Below are positions 26,534-35,790 of a stretch of 64,000 nt of DNA, in pieces. The translations under genes were made by a program, and so were the position numbers. Source of the DNA: CAZDKO01 sp964506075 [NCBI: uncultured bacterium]. Its GTDB lineage: Bacteria; CAZDME01; JAYEMH01. The notes below the pieces were generated by a model that saw only the letters and a program-made list of their open reading frames with translations, did not search any database and had not been told where the DNA came from. Numbering within the stretch: the stretch's first letter is position 1; each line of letters starts with the position of its first letter. The DNA is taken from contig CAZDKO010000004.1 of NCBI GenBank assembly GCA_964506075.1, positions 1-64,000 on the forward strand, written 5' to 3'.

Positions 26534-27681
26534 CAGTCTATTTGTTCCTGATAGACGTCCTTATCTTCTATAGTATCCGAAAACGTCGTATCTGTTGCAG
26601 AAAATCTTTGAGAAAGCTCGCGGAGATTAGTTTTATTATAGACGAAAAACATAGCCAGAATTAAAACCACACAGGTAAAAGTAATGTTTCTGTCAAACGT
26701 AAAAAAATTGGTTATTTTATTCTTGAGAATCAAAATTACTCCCCGGGCGATAATAATCGAAAATAAAATCACGTAGGGGAAGTACAAGGTAAGCTGCTGC
26801 GGAAAAAGAAAAGGTAAGAGCAAACTCAGAAACATCGCCGAGAAAATAGCCATATAAAATCTCTGCCGATACCAGAAAAGCAGGAAAGCGCTAATACCGA
26901 GAAACAAAAAGCCCTTCCTGGAAAATGAAAAAAAGGTGAAAAATTTGTTAAATTCAAAAAGGACGGACGATTCCGGTTCAATTTGCAAAAGCATGTCCAT
27001 AAAAAAACAAACCCCCTGAAAAAGAAATATCCAGAAAGTAAGTAGAATCAAAAATTTAAACGGCGAAATCCTGATTCTAACAGCCAGAAAAGCCAATAAA
27101 AAAAACGAAAGCATTATAATGCTGCACTCAGAAATCATTGAATTTCGATAGGTATGCCAGGGATTAAGAATAAAAATCAACACGGCAAGCATAGCCATTT
27201 CCTCTCCAAAATTCATCCTGACCCATAGCAGATAAAAAAACACGATAAAGAAAATGAAAATTAAAGAGATTATTATTCCCCAGAAATTTTGAGGAAATAA
27301 AGACAAGTCCGGCGTCAGATAAGCACCCAGTTCCCATTTCTGTAACACCAAGAAAAAAAGATAAAGAATGAATGCCGTCACTAAACTATTTTTGCCGATA
27401 TTTAATTCGGCCGTATCTAATAAATTTACGTTTTCGTAACTAAACGGTGTTTTAAAAAAAGAAGAGACATCCCGGCGGAAATCAGAAACGGTAACCAAAA
27501 GATAAAAAAGTCTTAAAGTCCAGGCAAGCAGAAAAATAAAAAGAGGAGTTTTTAAGCTGTGGACACTGATCTTAAATTCGCCAATAATAAAAGAATATCC
27601 ACCGACGGTAAAATGTAAAATTACGGAAGCCAGACAGATAATTATCAAAAAATTTAAAAAAGCTAAGATTATTCTTTTCAT
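26533..27681 (-). CDS. Multi-pass membrane protein, possibly GT-C-like
   Basis: The product is about 382 residues and almost entirely hydrophobic, with about ten predicted transmembrane segments. There is a TPDLSLFPQNFWG loop at about 165-180 but no motif that I can match with certainty. I start it at the ATG at 27681, behind AAGGAA. A longer frame would run back over the deacetylase gene and adds 45 residues of non-membrane sequence. Its tail has an acidic, Thr-rich stretch (TDTTFSDTIEDKD). Neighbours are a deacetylase and GT39 proteins, so a role in glycan assembly is likely but unproven. Confidence 0.6.
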   Translation of the reverse strand: MKRIILAFLNFLIIICLASVILHFTVGGYSFIIGEFKISVHSLKTPLFIFLLAWTLRLFYLLVTVSDFRRDVSSFFKTPFSYENVNLLDTAELNIGKNSLVTAFILYLFFLVLQKWELGAYLTPDLSLFPQNFWGIIISLIFIFFIVFFYLLWVRMNFGEEMAMLAVLIFILNPWHTYRNSMISECSIIMLSFFLLAFLAVRIRISPFKFLILLTFWIFLFQGVCFFMDMLLQIEPESSVLFEFNKFFTFFSFSRKGFLFLGISAFLLFWYRQRFYMAIFSAMFLSLLLPFLFPQQLTLYFPYVILFSIIIARGVILILKNKITNFFTFDRNITFTCVVLILAMFFVYNKTNLRELSQRFSATDTTFSDTIEDKDVYQEQID

Positions 27682-27688
27682 AAAACAG

Positions 27689-28516
27689 TTATTCCTTTTT
27701 AGAAATCTCTGATAGAAGAGAAGCCGCATCCTGATTAAACACAGCCATCCGCCTGAAGGCAAAAGGGTCGTTAGATTCGATATCTTCCTGCACTCCTCCC
27801 CCGCTAATAACGGCAAATTTATATCCTGACTTTTTGACTAAATTTCTCACCTTTTCATTGTTTCTTCCCCCCGGGTAGGCAAAGGCAATAATTTTACGGC
27901 CCAATTTTTCTTCAATGGTTTCCTTACAACCGTTTATTTCCCGCCACAAATCTTCCTCCGTTAAGCTTTCATCATTCAAACAGGGATGCCGCTCGGAATG
28001 ACCGCCGATTTCAATGCCGTAATCAGCCATCTCTTTTATTTCCGGCCAGATTAAATGCAAACTCAAATTTTCTTCGTTATCATCTTCCCAGCGGCTGTCA
28101 AAACGGTTTTTTTCATCATCGGCAGTCTGACCGGTAATAATAAATACGGTAGCTTTATAACCGTACTGCTTCAGAACAGGATAAACATAAAGATAAAAAT
28201 CCTGATAACCGTCGTCAAAGGTAAGGATGACCGCCCGGGGAGGAAGTTTTTTCCCTTCTTTTAAATAAGCTTCCACATCAGAAAAAGTAACCGTCTGGAA
28301 TCCGGCTTTTTTGAGGGCTTGAATCTGTTCCTCAAAAACGTCTAATTTTAACCAGTATTCGTCGGGTGTTTTAAGTCCGACCCGGTGATACATAAGAATA
28401 GGCAGTCTCGTTTTCGTTTCTTCCAAATTCACTTCTCCGTAGACAAACAAACAGGAGAAAACCGCCCCCGAGAAAATTAAAAACATTATTATTTTAAAAA
28501 TAATTCTTTTTTTCAT
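27689..28516 (-). CDS. Polysaccharide deacetylase (CE4, NodB-like)
   Basis: The 275-residue product has an N-terminal signal or anchor (about 5-25) and then the NodB fold. LMYHRVG is at 41-47, TFDDGYQD at 99-106 holds the catalytic and metal Asp residues (D101, D102), and the metal-binding H173-x3-H177 lies in HSERHP. FAYPGGRNN comes near residue 212. CE4 enzymes remove N-acetyl groups from GlcNAc-containing polymers and need a divalent metal. The position after a membrane glycosyltransferase suggests it edits the exported polymer in the periplasm. The following gene starts eight bases downstream. Confidence 0.9.
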   Translation of the reverse strand: MKKRIIFKIIMFLIFSGAVFSCLFVYGEVNLEETKTRLPILMYHRVGLKTPDEYWLKLDVFEEQIQALKKAGFQTVTFSDVEAYLKEGKKLPPRAVILTFDDGYQDFYLYVYPVLKQYGYKATVFIITGQTADDEKNRFDSRWEDDNEENLSLHLIWPEIKEMADYGIEIGGHSERHPCLNDESLTEEDLWREINGCKETIEEKLGRKIIAFAYPGGRNNEKVRNLVKKSGYKFAVISGGGVQEDIESNDPFAFRRMAVFNQDAASLLSEISKKE

Positions 28517-28535
28517 AATTTTTTTTGAAATAAGA

Positions 28536-31493
28536 TTAAAAAACTTTTAAACTGCCGACTTGAATTTTTCCATCCGGTAAGGGCAAATTCGTTTTCTTAA
28601 TCTTTAAGCGCTGTTTGTTCCCTTCGGCATCCCAAAAACCCATACAGATGTTAAAAATGCCCGGTTTGACGTCTTCCGGAACTTTAACTTCGTAAGATTC
28701 TCTTATAACTTCACCCCTTATCCATTGAGAAGTCGGGTTTTCTCCATCCAAAGGCCGGTGGTCATTCTGGAATATCTCATTTCCTCTTATAAAATGAACA
28801 AAAATATGATAATCCTTTTTCATTCCATCAAGACATTGCCAAAAATAATCAATGGTAAATTTATCGCCGGGTTTTACTTCCTCTCTATCTATACTGTACC
28901 CCAGGAATTCAATTTTATTATTAATGACGGCTTTTTTCTTATATTGGGGGGTGAATTCTTCTTGAATTATTTTTTCAACCTCTTCTTTCTCCTCCGTTTT
29001 ACCCACTCTATGATAACATTCTATCAAATTACTGAGCGCACCTAAATGATTGGAATAAGAATTTACCGCTTCTTCAAACTTTGCAGCTGCTTCATCCCAT
29101 CTGTTTTTCTGCATATATTTTAATCCTGAACGAAAACAGATATCCGCTTTTTTCTTTCCCTTTTTTATATCCGCCTCAATCAATCCTAAACCCGTCCAGT
29201 ATAAAGCCTTCCGGTATAAACCGATTTTATTTTCCGGCCGGATTGAATAATAAACCGTAAAATTACCCAGGCTTTCTTTATGGCTATTTATATTTAATCT
29301 CTGCAGAGTCTTTTCTAAAACTTCCGTATCTTCTTTTTCAACCACCAAGGCCATATTCTTTAAAAAATCAACTATTCTTGAAGTGACTGTATCATTCGGA
29401 TATTTATCATTATAAGGTTTTAGTGCCTGGATTTTATCTTTAGTGTCCTCCATAATTTTTGCTGACAGCCAGCGGTCAGCATAGACAAACTCAACACCTT
29501 TTTGTTTCAGAAATTTTATTAACCCCGAAACATCGTAATCAGTATTTTTTTTATTTCCCAGATATTCATAAACGTAAATTTCGTTAATTTCCCAGGGATA
29601 AACCGGGTGTTCACCGGTCTGGGTTATTTTGATAAATCTGGCCTCCACCGGTTCAAAGCCAACTTCCAATCTCGATTCATCCCCTCGCCAGAAAACACGC
29701 GGGCCTGACCAATAAAGAACTTCACAGGAAGGAAGGTCTATTATCCTGGCCCATTTTTTCCCATCCGGCGATACCTCTAAAACATAACCGTTCGGATAAT
29801 TATGAAAATGATTTCCGTTTAATAACTGTATTTTATTAATTTTATACGCCCTGCCTAAATCAAGTTCAAAATACATTCCGGGAGTTTTTTCCTTTCCCGA
29901 GGTCCAGAAATTTTTTATATTCCGGTCAAAGGCCGAAGCGGTCCATTCCGAACAGAAATTAGACTCGGCTTTCCATTTATCCGGAGGAATAAGTTTACCC
30001 GAATGTAAAGGTTGTTTAAAAGAATAAAAGATATGATATTTCCCAGCGTCGTGAAATTTAAATTCGCCACATAGACTTCTTAAAGCTTCCTTAAAATGAG
30101 ACATCGGATAGGTAACAATAGCTGGTTCCGAACTGGCATCAACCGCCAGTTCGTGCCTCCGGCATCTCTCCAGTCTCGGTTCAGAGCCGATTATTTCCTC
30201 CTTACTTAAAAAACTAATTTTGCTGGAAAGACAATCAGGCACAATCACTCTCTTTAAATTATTCTGATTTAGAAATTCTAAAAGGTTAATAAATTTCTTA
30301 TCGTCCGCCAGGGAATACTTAAGGTCCACCCCGTAAGCTTTATATACTCCAAAGATATTGTAGATAACCATAAAACTTATCATGGCTGTAAAAAGAACTT
30401 TAGAGAATCGTTTTATTCTTACCGAAAGATAAGCTACGGTAAAAGGCATTAAAGAAAAAACAGGCAATAAATATCTCTGGGTACCGAAAAGCCCGAAGTG
30501 GGTAAAAGAAAAGAAAAAAACCACTGAGAACATAAAAAGGACCAGCATTTCTATTCCATTTTCCCGGCGGACTGAAAGTTTAAATAGATTTGCCAGTCCC
30601 TTTCTGGAAGAAAATATCAGGTAGATTATGGAAGTCAGATAAATCAGGGCCATTAACCCGGCAAAAATTCTATGGCTAAGGGTAAACTCATATTTATAAC
30701 TTTCCAGATTAAGTAAAATAGGGATATCCCTTAAAAAAAGCTTGTTTAACGCTTCTTTCCTCAGGGCGTTTTGAAAAGTAGCCGTGCCGGAGAAAGAAAG
30801 AAATGAATTAGTGAAGTTATAAATCCAGAAAGGTAAACTGCCGACGAAAAAAGCCAGCCCGGCGGCTAAAATCCGGGGTGAAAATATAATTTTTTTATCA
30901 TAGAGAAAAATAAAAATGGCCGCTACGGCTAAATAATAAATAACCAGAAAATTAGTCCACCAGGCAAGACCGGCTATAAAACCAAGCCAGGAAAACAACA
31001 AATATTCTTTTTTAACGCTTAAGCCGCCCCGGCAAATTTTACGGGTTAAAATTAGAATCAAGTTCCCGAAGAAAAGTGTTTCTATGTAACCGCCTCTGGC
31101 CACGCCGCTGAAAGTAACCAGATACACCGCCGGTACACAAGCCAGTATAATCGCTATTAATCCGACTTCGGCATTACCAAATTCCTTACCTAAAAAATAT
31201 GTGGAGATGATAAAAAGAAGAGAAAAGAAAAGCGGAGAGAGAGAAAGAGTAAGCTTTGATATCCCGAAAAAAAAGAAAAAAAAGGCCGCCACAAAAGCCT
31301 CTAAACTGCCCATATACGGCTGGCCGTAGTAAAATACAGGGAAATCCCCTTCCAGGATATGCTTACCCATCAAGCCGACAATGGAGCTATCCGTATCCAC
31401 ACTATAAGGGGTAATCCGGATATAATGAAGACGAAGAAAAAGACCCAGAATTAAAAAAAATGTTATTATAAAAAACTTAGTTGTTTTTTTCAT
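28536..31493 (-). CDS. GT39-like membrane protein with discoidin, TPR and Ig-like domains
   Basis: The 985-residue product has four parts. A membrane half (1 to about 395) carries an N-terminal YSVDTDSSIVGLMGKHILE loop. An F5/8-type C (discoidin) domain lies at about 505-650 (FWTSGKEKTPGMYFELDLGR, ARFIKITQTGE). A single TPR-like pair is at about 784-845 (YMQKNRWDEAAAKFEEAV). An Ig-like beta-sandwich fills about 855-985 (VKPGDKFTIDYFWQ, DYHIFVHFIR, WIRGEVIRESYEV), a module I recognise from other bacterial GT39-like proteins. The protein is a paralogue of the one at 20521-22485, with the tail added. It probably adds sugars in the periplasm while its tail domains hold the acceptor or partner proteins. 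This is inference. Confidence 0.78.
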   Translation of the reverse strand: MKKTTKFFIITFFLILGLFLRLHYIRITPYSVDTDSSIVGLMGKHILEGDFPVFYYGQPYMGSLEAFVAAFFFFFFGISKLTLSLSPLFFSLLFIISTYFLGKEFGNAEVGLIAIILACVPAVYLVTFSGVARGGYIETLFFGNLILILTRKICRGGLSVKKEYLLFSWLGFIAGLAWWTNFLVIYYLAVAAIFIFLYDKKIIFSPRILAAGLAFFVGSLPFWIYNFTNSFLSFSGTATFQNALRKEALNKLFLRDIPILLNLESYKYEFTLSHRIFAGLMALIYLTSIIYLIFSSRKGLANLFKLSVRRENGIEMLVLFMFSVVFFFSFTHFGLFGTQRYLLPVFSLMPFTVAYLSVRIKRFSKVLFTAMISFMVIYNIFGVYKAYGVDLKYSLADDKKFINLLEFLNQNNLKRVIVPDCLSSKISFLSKEEIIGSEPRLERCRRHELAVDASSEPAIVTYPMSHFKEALRSLCGEFKFHDAGKYHIFYSFKQPLHSGKLIPPDKWKAESNFCSEWTASAFDRNIKNFWTSGKEKTPGMYFELDLGRAYKINKIQLLNGNHFHNYPNGYVLEVSPDGKKWARIIDLPSCEVLYWSGPRVFWRGDESRLEVGFEPVEARFIKITQTGEHPVYPWEINEIYVYEYLGNKKNTDYDVSGLIKFLKQKGVEFVYADRWLSAKIMEDTKDKIQALKPYNDKYPNDTVTSRIVDFLKNMALVVEKEDTEVLEKTLQRLNINSHKESLGNFTVYYSIRPENKIGLYRKALYWTGLGLIEADIKKGKKKADICFRSGLKYMQKNRWDEAAAKFEEAVNSYSNHLGALSNLIECYHRVGKTEEKEEVEKIIQEEFTPQYKKKAVINNKIEFLGYSIDREEVKPGDKFTIDYFWQCLDGMKKDYHIFVHFIRGNEIFQNDHRPLDGENPTSQWIRGEVIRESYEVKVPEDVKPGIFNICMGFWDAEGNKQRLKIKKTNLPLPDGKIQVGSLKVF

Positions 31494-31516
31494 TGAGGCA
31501 GGTTCATCCTTACATT

Positions 31517-32941
31517 TTAAGAACGATAAACCTCTTCATGATACTCCTGAGCTTTATTGACCTCATCAATATCGTAATTTGCTCCCAAGATGTTTAAAGC
31601 CGCCTTCATACCCGTTTCTATTGAATGGTCCATATTATTATATTTATACGTCCCGTAACGCCCGATTATCTGAAGATTACTAAATTGCTTAATAAAACTC
31701 AGGACGGTTTCGTAAGGATGCTGGTAACCGATTTCATACATCGGATACGCCTTTTCTACCCGGCTCACTGAAGAACCATTTATTTCCTCACGCTTTATCA
31801 TACCGAGTTTATTGACTATTTCATTAATAGTTATATCAACCAGCCCCTTATCAGATTTCTGCCAGATAGAATCTCCCTTAAAACAAAAATACTCAGCCAC
31901 AATTGAAGTTTTCCCGGAAGGAGCCATCAGCTGACTCCAATTCTTCGGTTCATGCAGACGGCCGAAAGTAATATTCGGGTCATGAATGTAAATCCAGGTA
32001 TTATCACTGACTCTTTCTTTATCAAGCATTAAAGCGACAGTAATTAAATCCCGGTAACGAAGTTTTCTGGCGGCTTCAAGAACGTCCCCGGGCGGAGCCG
32101 GCTTCATAATACTTACCAGTTCGGTTAAGGGAATACTGGAAATGAAATCCGTCCCTTCCAAAATCGACTCTCCTGATTTATCCTCTACCACTATTGAATG
32201 TATTCTATAATTATCCCGGTTAACCGCTTTTACCCGCTTATCCAATAATACTTGGTTACCGCTTTTCTCAATTTCCTCTTTAAATCTATCTGAAATCCGG
32301 CCGATTCCCAGCTTCGGATAATAGAACTGCTCAATCAGAGTAGTCGGTCTATTCTTTTCCGATTTAAAAAAAGCATTGGCTATAGCCACCCTTAAAGACA
32401 AACCTTTAATCCTCTGGGCTACCCATTCGGCTCCAATTCTGCTGCAATCAATACCCCAGACTTTCTCGGTATAAGTTTTAAAATACATATTAAACATTTT
32501 GCGTCCAAATTTATTTACGGTCCAGTCTTCTAAAGAAACAATCTTCGGCTTTGTAAATATGCTTTTAATGTGTTCACCGGCATAATCAGCCATAATTTTA
32601 AAACTGGTAAAAATTCCCATACCAAAAAGGGCATTTAAAGGTTTTAAAGGGTAATCAAAATATTTATTCTGATAGTAAATTTTACTGGTCCGGGGAACAA
32701 TAATAAATTCCTCCCCCATTAAACCGGACACCAAATCAAACACTTTCTGATTTTTGGTGAAAAACCGGTGGCCCCCCAGGTCATAGCGATAATCTCCTTG
32801 AACTACGGTTCTGGAGATACCGCCTATGACTTTATCTTTTTCATAAACGGACGCAGAAATGTTTTTCCCGGAAAGCACGTAACCAGCCGCTAATCCGGCC
32901 GGCCCTCCCCCCATAATCAACACCCTCTTTTCTTTATCCAC
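31517..32941 (-). CDS. FAD-dependent oxidoreductase, amine-oxidase/UDP-galactopyranose-mutase-like
   Basis: The 474-residue product begins with a dinucleotide-binding motif, GGGPAGLAAGY (11-21). LGGHRFFTKN at about 56-65 and YFDYPLKPLNAL follow, a combination common in FAD enzymes of surface-polysaccharide clusters. The C-terminal IETGMKAALNILG closes the FAD site. Family relatives include protoporphyrinogen oxidases and UDP-galactopyranose mutases, and the reaction here cannot be assigned. It follows two GT4 genes with a one-base gap, so it belongs to the exporter operon. It could ring-contract or oxidise a nucleotide-sugar or polyprenyl-linked residue. Confidence 0.8.
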   Translation of the reverse strand: MDKEKRVLIMGGGPAGLAAGYVLSGKNISASVYEKDKVIGGISRTVVQGDYRYDLGGHRFFTKNQKVFDLVSGLMGEEFIIVPRTSKIYYQNKYFDYPLKPLNALFGMGIFTSFKIMADYAGEHIKSIFTKPKIVSLEDWTVNKFGRKMFNMYFKTYTEKVWGIDCSRIGAEWVAQRIKGLSLRVAIANAFFKSEKNRPTTLIEQFYYPKLGIGRISDRFKEEIEKSGNQVLLDKRVKAVNRDNYRIHSIVVEDKSGESILEGTDFISSIPLTELVSIMKPAPPGDVLEAARKLRYRDLITVALMLDKERVSDNTWIYIHDPNITFGRLHEPKNWSQLMAPSGKTSIVAEYFCFKGDSIWQKSDKGLVDITINEIVNKLGMIKREEINGSSVSRVEKAYPMYEIGYQHPYETVLSFIKQFSNLQIIGRYGTYKYNNMDHSIETGMKAALNILGANYDIDEVNKAQEYHEEVYRS

Positions 32942-32942
32942 T

Positions 32943-34004
32943 TTATCCCTCCAGATATTTCTTCAGCAAAACCTCAACCTGCGAACGATGAAAATTCTTA
33001 AGTCTTTCGTTTTGCCGATTAATAATCCGGCTACGAAAGTCCTTATCAGTTAAGAGCAAATCCGCCATTTCAGCTATAGCGGTGAAATCTTTTTCTTTTA
33101 CCAGAACCCCGCAACCGTTAAGGGTTTCGGGAATAGCCGTTGATTCATAGGCGATAATGGGAATTTTAAAATGCATGCTTTCAAGCAAAGGAATACAAAA
33201 TCCTTCGTGTTCACTCATACAGATAAAGATATCCGCCAGATTATAATAAGCTAAGAGTTCATCCGTATAAACATGGCCGGTAATGTGGACGTCAGGTAAG
33301 TCGAGCTCGATTATCAGACCGCGCAGATAAGCCAGATACCGATCTATTCCCGAAGCAGAACCGACTAAAAACAACCTTGATTTTGGATTAATCGTCTTTT
33401 TATAGTAATAGAAGATTTTTATCACGTCTTCCAGTTTTTTATTAGGAGCGACCCGGCCGACAAAAAGAAAATTGTGATAATAATCCGAGAATTTCCTGAT
33501 TATTTTCCGGCTCGGTTTAGCCGATAAATATTCAAAGTTGATGATTAAAGGTAAGACTCCGGTATTGGTAAATCCGGCTTCTACCAATTCCCCGCGGTTA
33601 TATTCTGAAACCGCCAGAGACAAATCAGGAATACCGGCCAGTTCTTTAAGTTCCTTGCGCCCCTCATATAAAACCAGTGCCTTCTCATCACTTATCGCCC
33701 GAAAATACTCCGGGGGGGTGATGTTATGATAAATAAGAACTTTTCTTCCCTTGATGGTTTTAAAGTATTCGGTTAATTCTGACCCGACCGAAAAATGAAA
33801 AATGACTATATCCTTATTTTCATTTACCAGACGGTGCTCGTTATAATCTTTAATTAACGCTTTCCCGTCCCGACTGGCGTGCTGATAAATACAGAAAATT
33901 TCCGACTCATATCCCCATCCGCGAATAATTTTCTGTAATTCCAGCGCGTAATTACTTATGGCATCTCCGGTGCTGAATCCGGGAAGAATTTGGTCTATTC
34001 TCAT
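32943..34004 (-). CDS. Glycosyltransferase family 4 (exporter operon, second)
   Basis: The 353-residue product is a GT-B enzyme. Its C-terminal donor half has FVGRVAPNKKLEDVI at about 193-207, HITGHVYTDELLAYYNLADIF, and the SEHEGFCIPLLESM nucleotide-sugar site (E-x7-E) at about 261-274. The N-terminal half is typical of mannosyltransferase-like GT4s (LPGFSTGDAISNYALEL). It acts in the cytoplasm on a lipid-linked chain. It lies two bases after the preceding GT4 gene and two bases before the FAD gene. The donor is probably a nucleotide sugar such as GDP-mannose, but this is not shown by the sequence. Confidence 0.88.
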   Translation of the reverse strand: MRIDQILPGFSTGDAISNYALELQKIIRGWGYESEIFCIYQHASRDGKALIKDYNEHRLVNENKDIVIFHFSVGSELTEYFKTIKGRKVLIYHNITPPEYFRAISDEKALVLYEGRKELKELAGIPDLSLAVSEYNRGELVEAGFTNTGVLPLIINFEYLSAKPSRKIIRKFSDYYHNFLFVGRVAPNKKLEDVIKIFYYYKKTINPKSRLFLVGSASGIDRYLAYLRGLIIELDLPDVHITGHVYTDELLAYYNLADIFICMSEHEGFCIPLLESMHFKIPIIAYESTAIPETLNGCGVLVKEKDFTAIAEMADLLLTDKDFRSRIINRQNERLKNFHRSQVEVLLKKYLEG

Positions 34005-34006
34005 CT

Positions 34007-35197
34007 TTAAACTCCAAATTTATCCAGAGCTTCTTCAAACCTGTCCAGTACGGCTTCCCAGCTGAAATTTTTCTCAACGTAAGTTTTGCCGTTCTTCCCC
34101 ATAAGAGTGGATAATTCTTTCTCTTTCAAAAAGAAGTTAAGACATTCCTCAAACTCAAAATAATTCTGAAAGAAGAGTCCCCCTTTACTGCGTAAGCAAT
34201 GGTCTCTGGTAACGGCGCAGTCCCCGTGGACTAAAACCGGACGTCCTGATAACCAGGACTCCATAATCACAATGGAAAGGCTTTCATTGATTGAGGGCTG
34301 GCAGAAAAACAGCGCCGCACTAAAACCGTCCAGTTTGTCTTTTTCTTTCATATAGCCGAAATCCAGAATATCCTTTTTTGATTCCGGCGGGATCTGGATT
34401 TCACCGGTGCCCATAAGGACGAACTTTAAATCATTTTTATTATACTGCTTATAAGTCCGGAAATATTCAATTAGAAGAGGAATGTTTTTACCGCCTTCTC
34501 TCCGGCCGGCAAAAATCACGAAAGGACTGGATAAAGCGTATTTTTTTCTGAAGTGTTCGGGTTCATAACTTCTCCCGGTTTTAAATCCCAGACTTACCAG
34601 AGTAATCTTCCCCTCAGGAATCTGATAAAGCCTTTTAGCCAGTTCGATTTCCGGGAAGGTGTTAAACATCAATCCCCTGACCGTCCCGAATAAATTTTTG
34701 TAAATCCCAAGGTAAGCAAATGGTTCGTCATGAAGACAGGGAATAAGCAGTGATTTCTCCGGGCAAATCTGAGATCCCCAGTAAGTTAAGCCAAATAGAT
34801 AAGGAATAAAAACGAAACAATCGTAATTATTCCGGTTTTTCTTAATATACCCGTATAAATCGTCGGAATTAACACTCTCTTTAATCCATCTTATCTGGTC
34901 CTCATAGGAAATTTCCATCCGGTGGTCAATCCGTCTTTGAATGGACAGGAAATCCTCTGTCCGGCGGTTTAAGTTAACCAGGAAACGCCAGACGAGGACC
35001 TCGTTAACCGTCTTTTTCCCCGGTTCATAATAATTCTTCCAGGTAAAGTGGTCCCTGGCGCAGGTAGTCAGCACCTCCACATTATGGCCCCGTTTTTTGA
35101 CCTCTTCAGCCAGACGCTGGGCATGGACTTCCGCCCCTCCGGCTGAAACCGGCTCGTAACGAGGGACAACAAAAGCAATCCGTCTTTTTCTGCTCAT
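34007..35197 (-). CDS. Glycosyltransferase family 4 (exporter operon, first)
   Basis: The 396-residue product starts RIAFVVPRYEPVSAGGAEVHAQRLAEE (residues 5-31 with the GGAE motif of GT4 enzymes). It carries IFAGRREGGKNIPLLIEYF at about 229-247, and FCQPSINESLSIVIMESW at about 300-317 holds the E-x7-E donor site. It overlaps the start of the coiled-coil gene upstream by four bases (ATGA). With the next GT4 it likely extends the chain that Wzm/Wzt exports. The donor and linkage are unknown. Confidence 0.88.
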   Translation of the reverse strand: MSRKRRIAFVVPRYEPVSAGGAEVHAQRLAEEVKKRGHNVEVLTTCARDHFTWKNYYEPGKKTVNEVLVWRFLVNLNRRTEDFLSIQRRIDHRMEISYEDQIRWIKESVNSDDLYGYIKKNRNNYDCFVFIPYLFGLTYWGSQICPEKSLLIPCLHDEPFAYLGIYKNLFGTVRGLMFNTFPEIELAKRLYQIPEGKITLVSLGFKTGRSYEPEHFRKKYALSSPFVIFAGRREGGKNIPLLIEYFRTYKQYNKNDLKFVLMGTGEIQIPPESKKDILDFGYMKEKDKLDGFSAALFFCQPSINESLSIVIMESWLSGRPVLVHGDCAVTRDHCLRSKGGLFFQNYFEFEECLNFFLKEKELSTLMGKNGKTYVEKNFSWEAVLDRFEEALDKFGV

Positions 35198-35619
35198 TTT
35201 TCCCGTTTCTTATTAATCTCGGCTATCGTCCTGTCCAGTTTTTCGTTTAAACTGATAACCGCATTTGTAATCTGGGCGTTAAACTCTTTCTGCTGGCTGA
35301 AAAGCCGATAGGTATAGAATTTTAAAAGGTTCCAGATAATTTTCTTTAAACAGACAACCGGTTTTCCTAAAAATCCACCCTTGGAATGGATTTCAAAGTC
35401 ACCGATATTTATATCATAAGTCTGCCGTAACACTTTCAGATAGTATTCTAAAAAATCTCTGTCATCGGAAATTTTTTCAATTTCAAGATTATGGACCCGG
35501 CTGAGGTCATATTTTTCATAAAAACCGGCTTTCTTTTTTTCCTCAATTCTCTTATCAATAGTTTCCATAATCTTCCGGATATCAATTTGACTATCCTTAA
35601 TTTCAAAAAGATTTTCCAT
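35194..35619 (-). CDS. Small coiled-coil protein of unknown function in the exporter operon
   Basis: The product is about 141 residues, mostly helical. It opens with a charged segment, DIRKIMETIDKRIEEKKKAG, that I remember as the N-terminal stretch of some polysaccharide-cluster methyltransferases. A short hydrophobic helix (VCLKKIIWNLLKFYTY) at about 90-105 is followed by a C-terminal coiled coil (AVISLNEKLDRTIAEINKKREK). No catalytic motif is visible. I chose ATG 35619, which has a perfect AAGGAG site nine bases upstream; a frame starting at 35664 is less likely. It lies between the Wzt gene and a GT4 and may be a chain-length or docking partner, but the function is unknown. Confidence 0.65.
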   Translation of the reverse strand: MENLFEIKDSQIDIRKIMETIDKRIEEKKKAGFYEKYDLSRVHNLEIEKISDDRDFLEYYLKVLRQTYDINIGDFEIHSKGGFLGKPVVCLKKIIWNLLKFYTYRLFSQQKEFNAQITNAVISLNEKLDRTIAEINKKREK

Positions 35620-35639
35620 GTTTGATTTCTCCTTACCGA

Positions 35640-35790
35640 ATATTGGTGAGCAGTGAGTAATCAATACTGAATAGTCGCTAGTAGTTAGTATCTAGTAGAC
35701 ACTAAATACTCTTCACCAGCGATTATATCCTTTTTAACCAAGCAACCATTTAACCAATCACCAGTTAACCATTTAACTAATTAACCAGTC
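35640..35790. repeat. Palindromic spacer (GGTGAGCAG / TTAACCAATCACC words)
   Basis: The gap between the Wzt stop and the coiled-coil gene holds TTGGTGAGCAGTGAGTAAT, TAGTCGCTAGTAGTTAGTA and CTAGTAGACACTAAATACT on the left and AACCATTTAACCAATCACC plus AGTTAACCATTTAACTAATT on the right. The stop codon of the Wzt gene (35781-35783) lies inside the right arm. Confidence 0.6.

Noticed and set aside
27682-27816. Longer N-terminus for the membrane protein ending at 26533
   Set aside because: The added 45 residues read through the end of the deacetylase gene in another frame; ATG 27681 has its own ribosome site.
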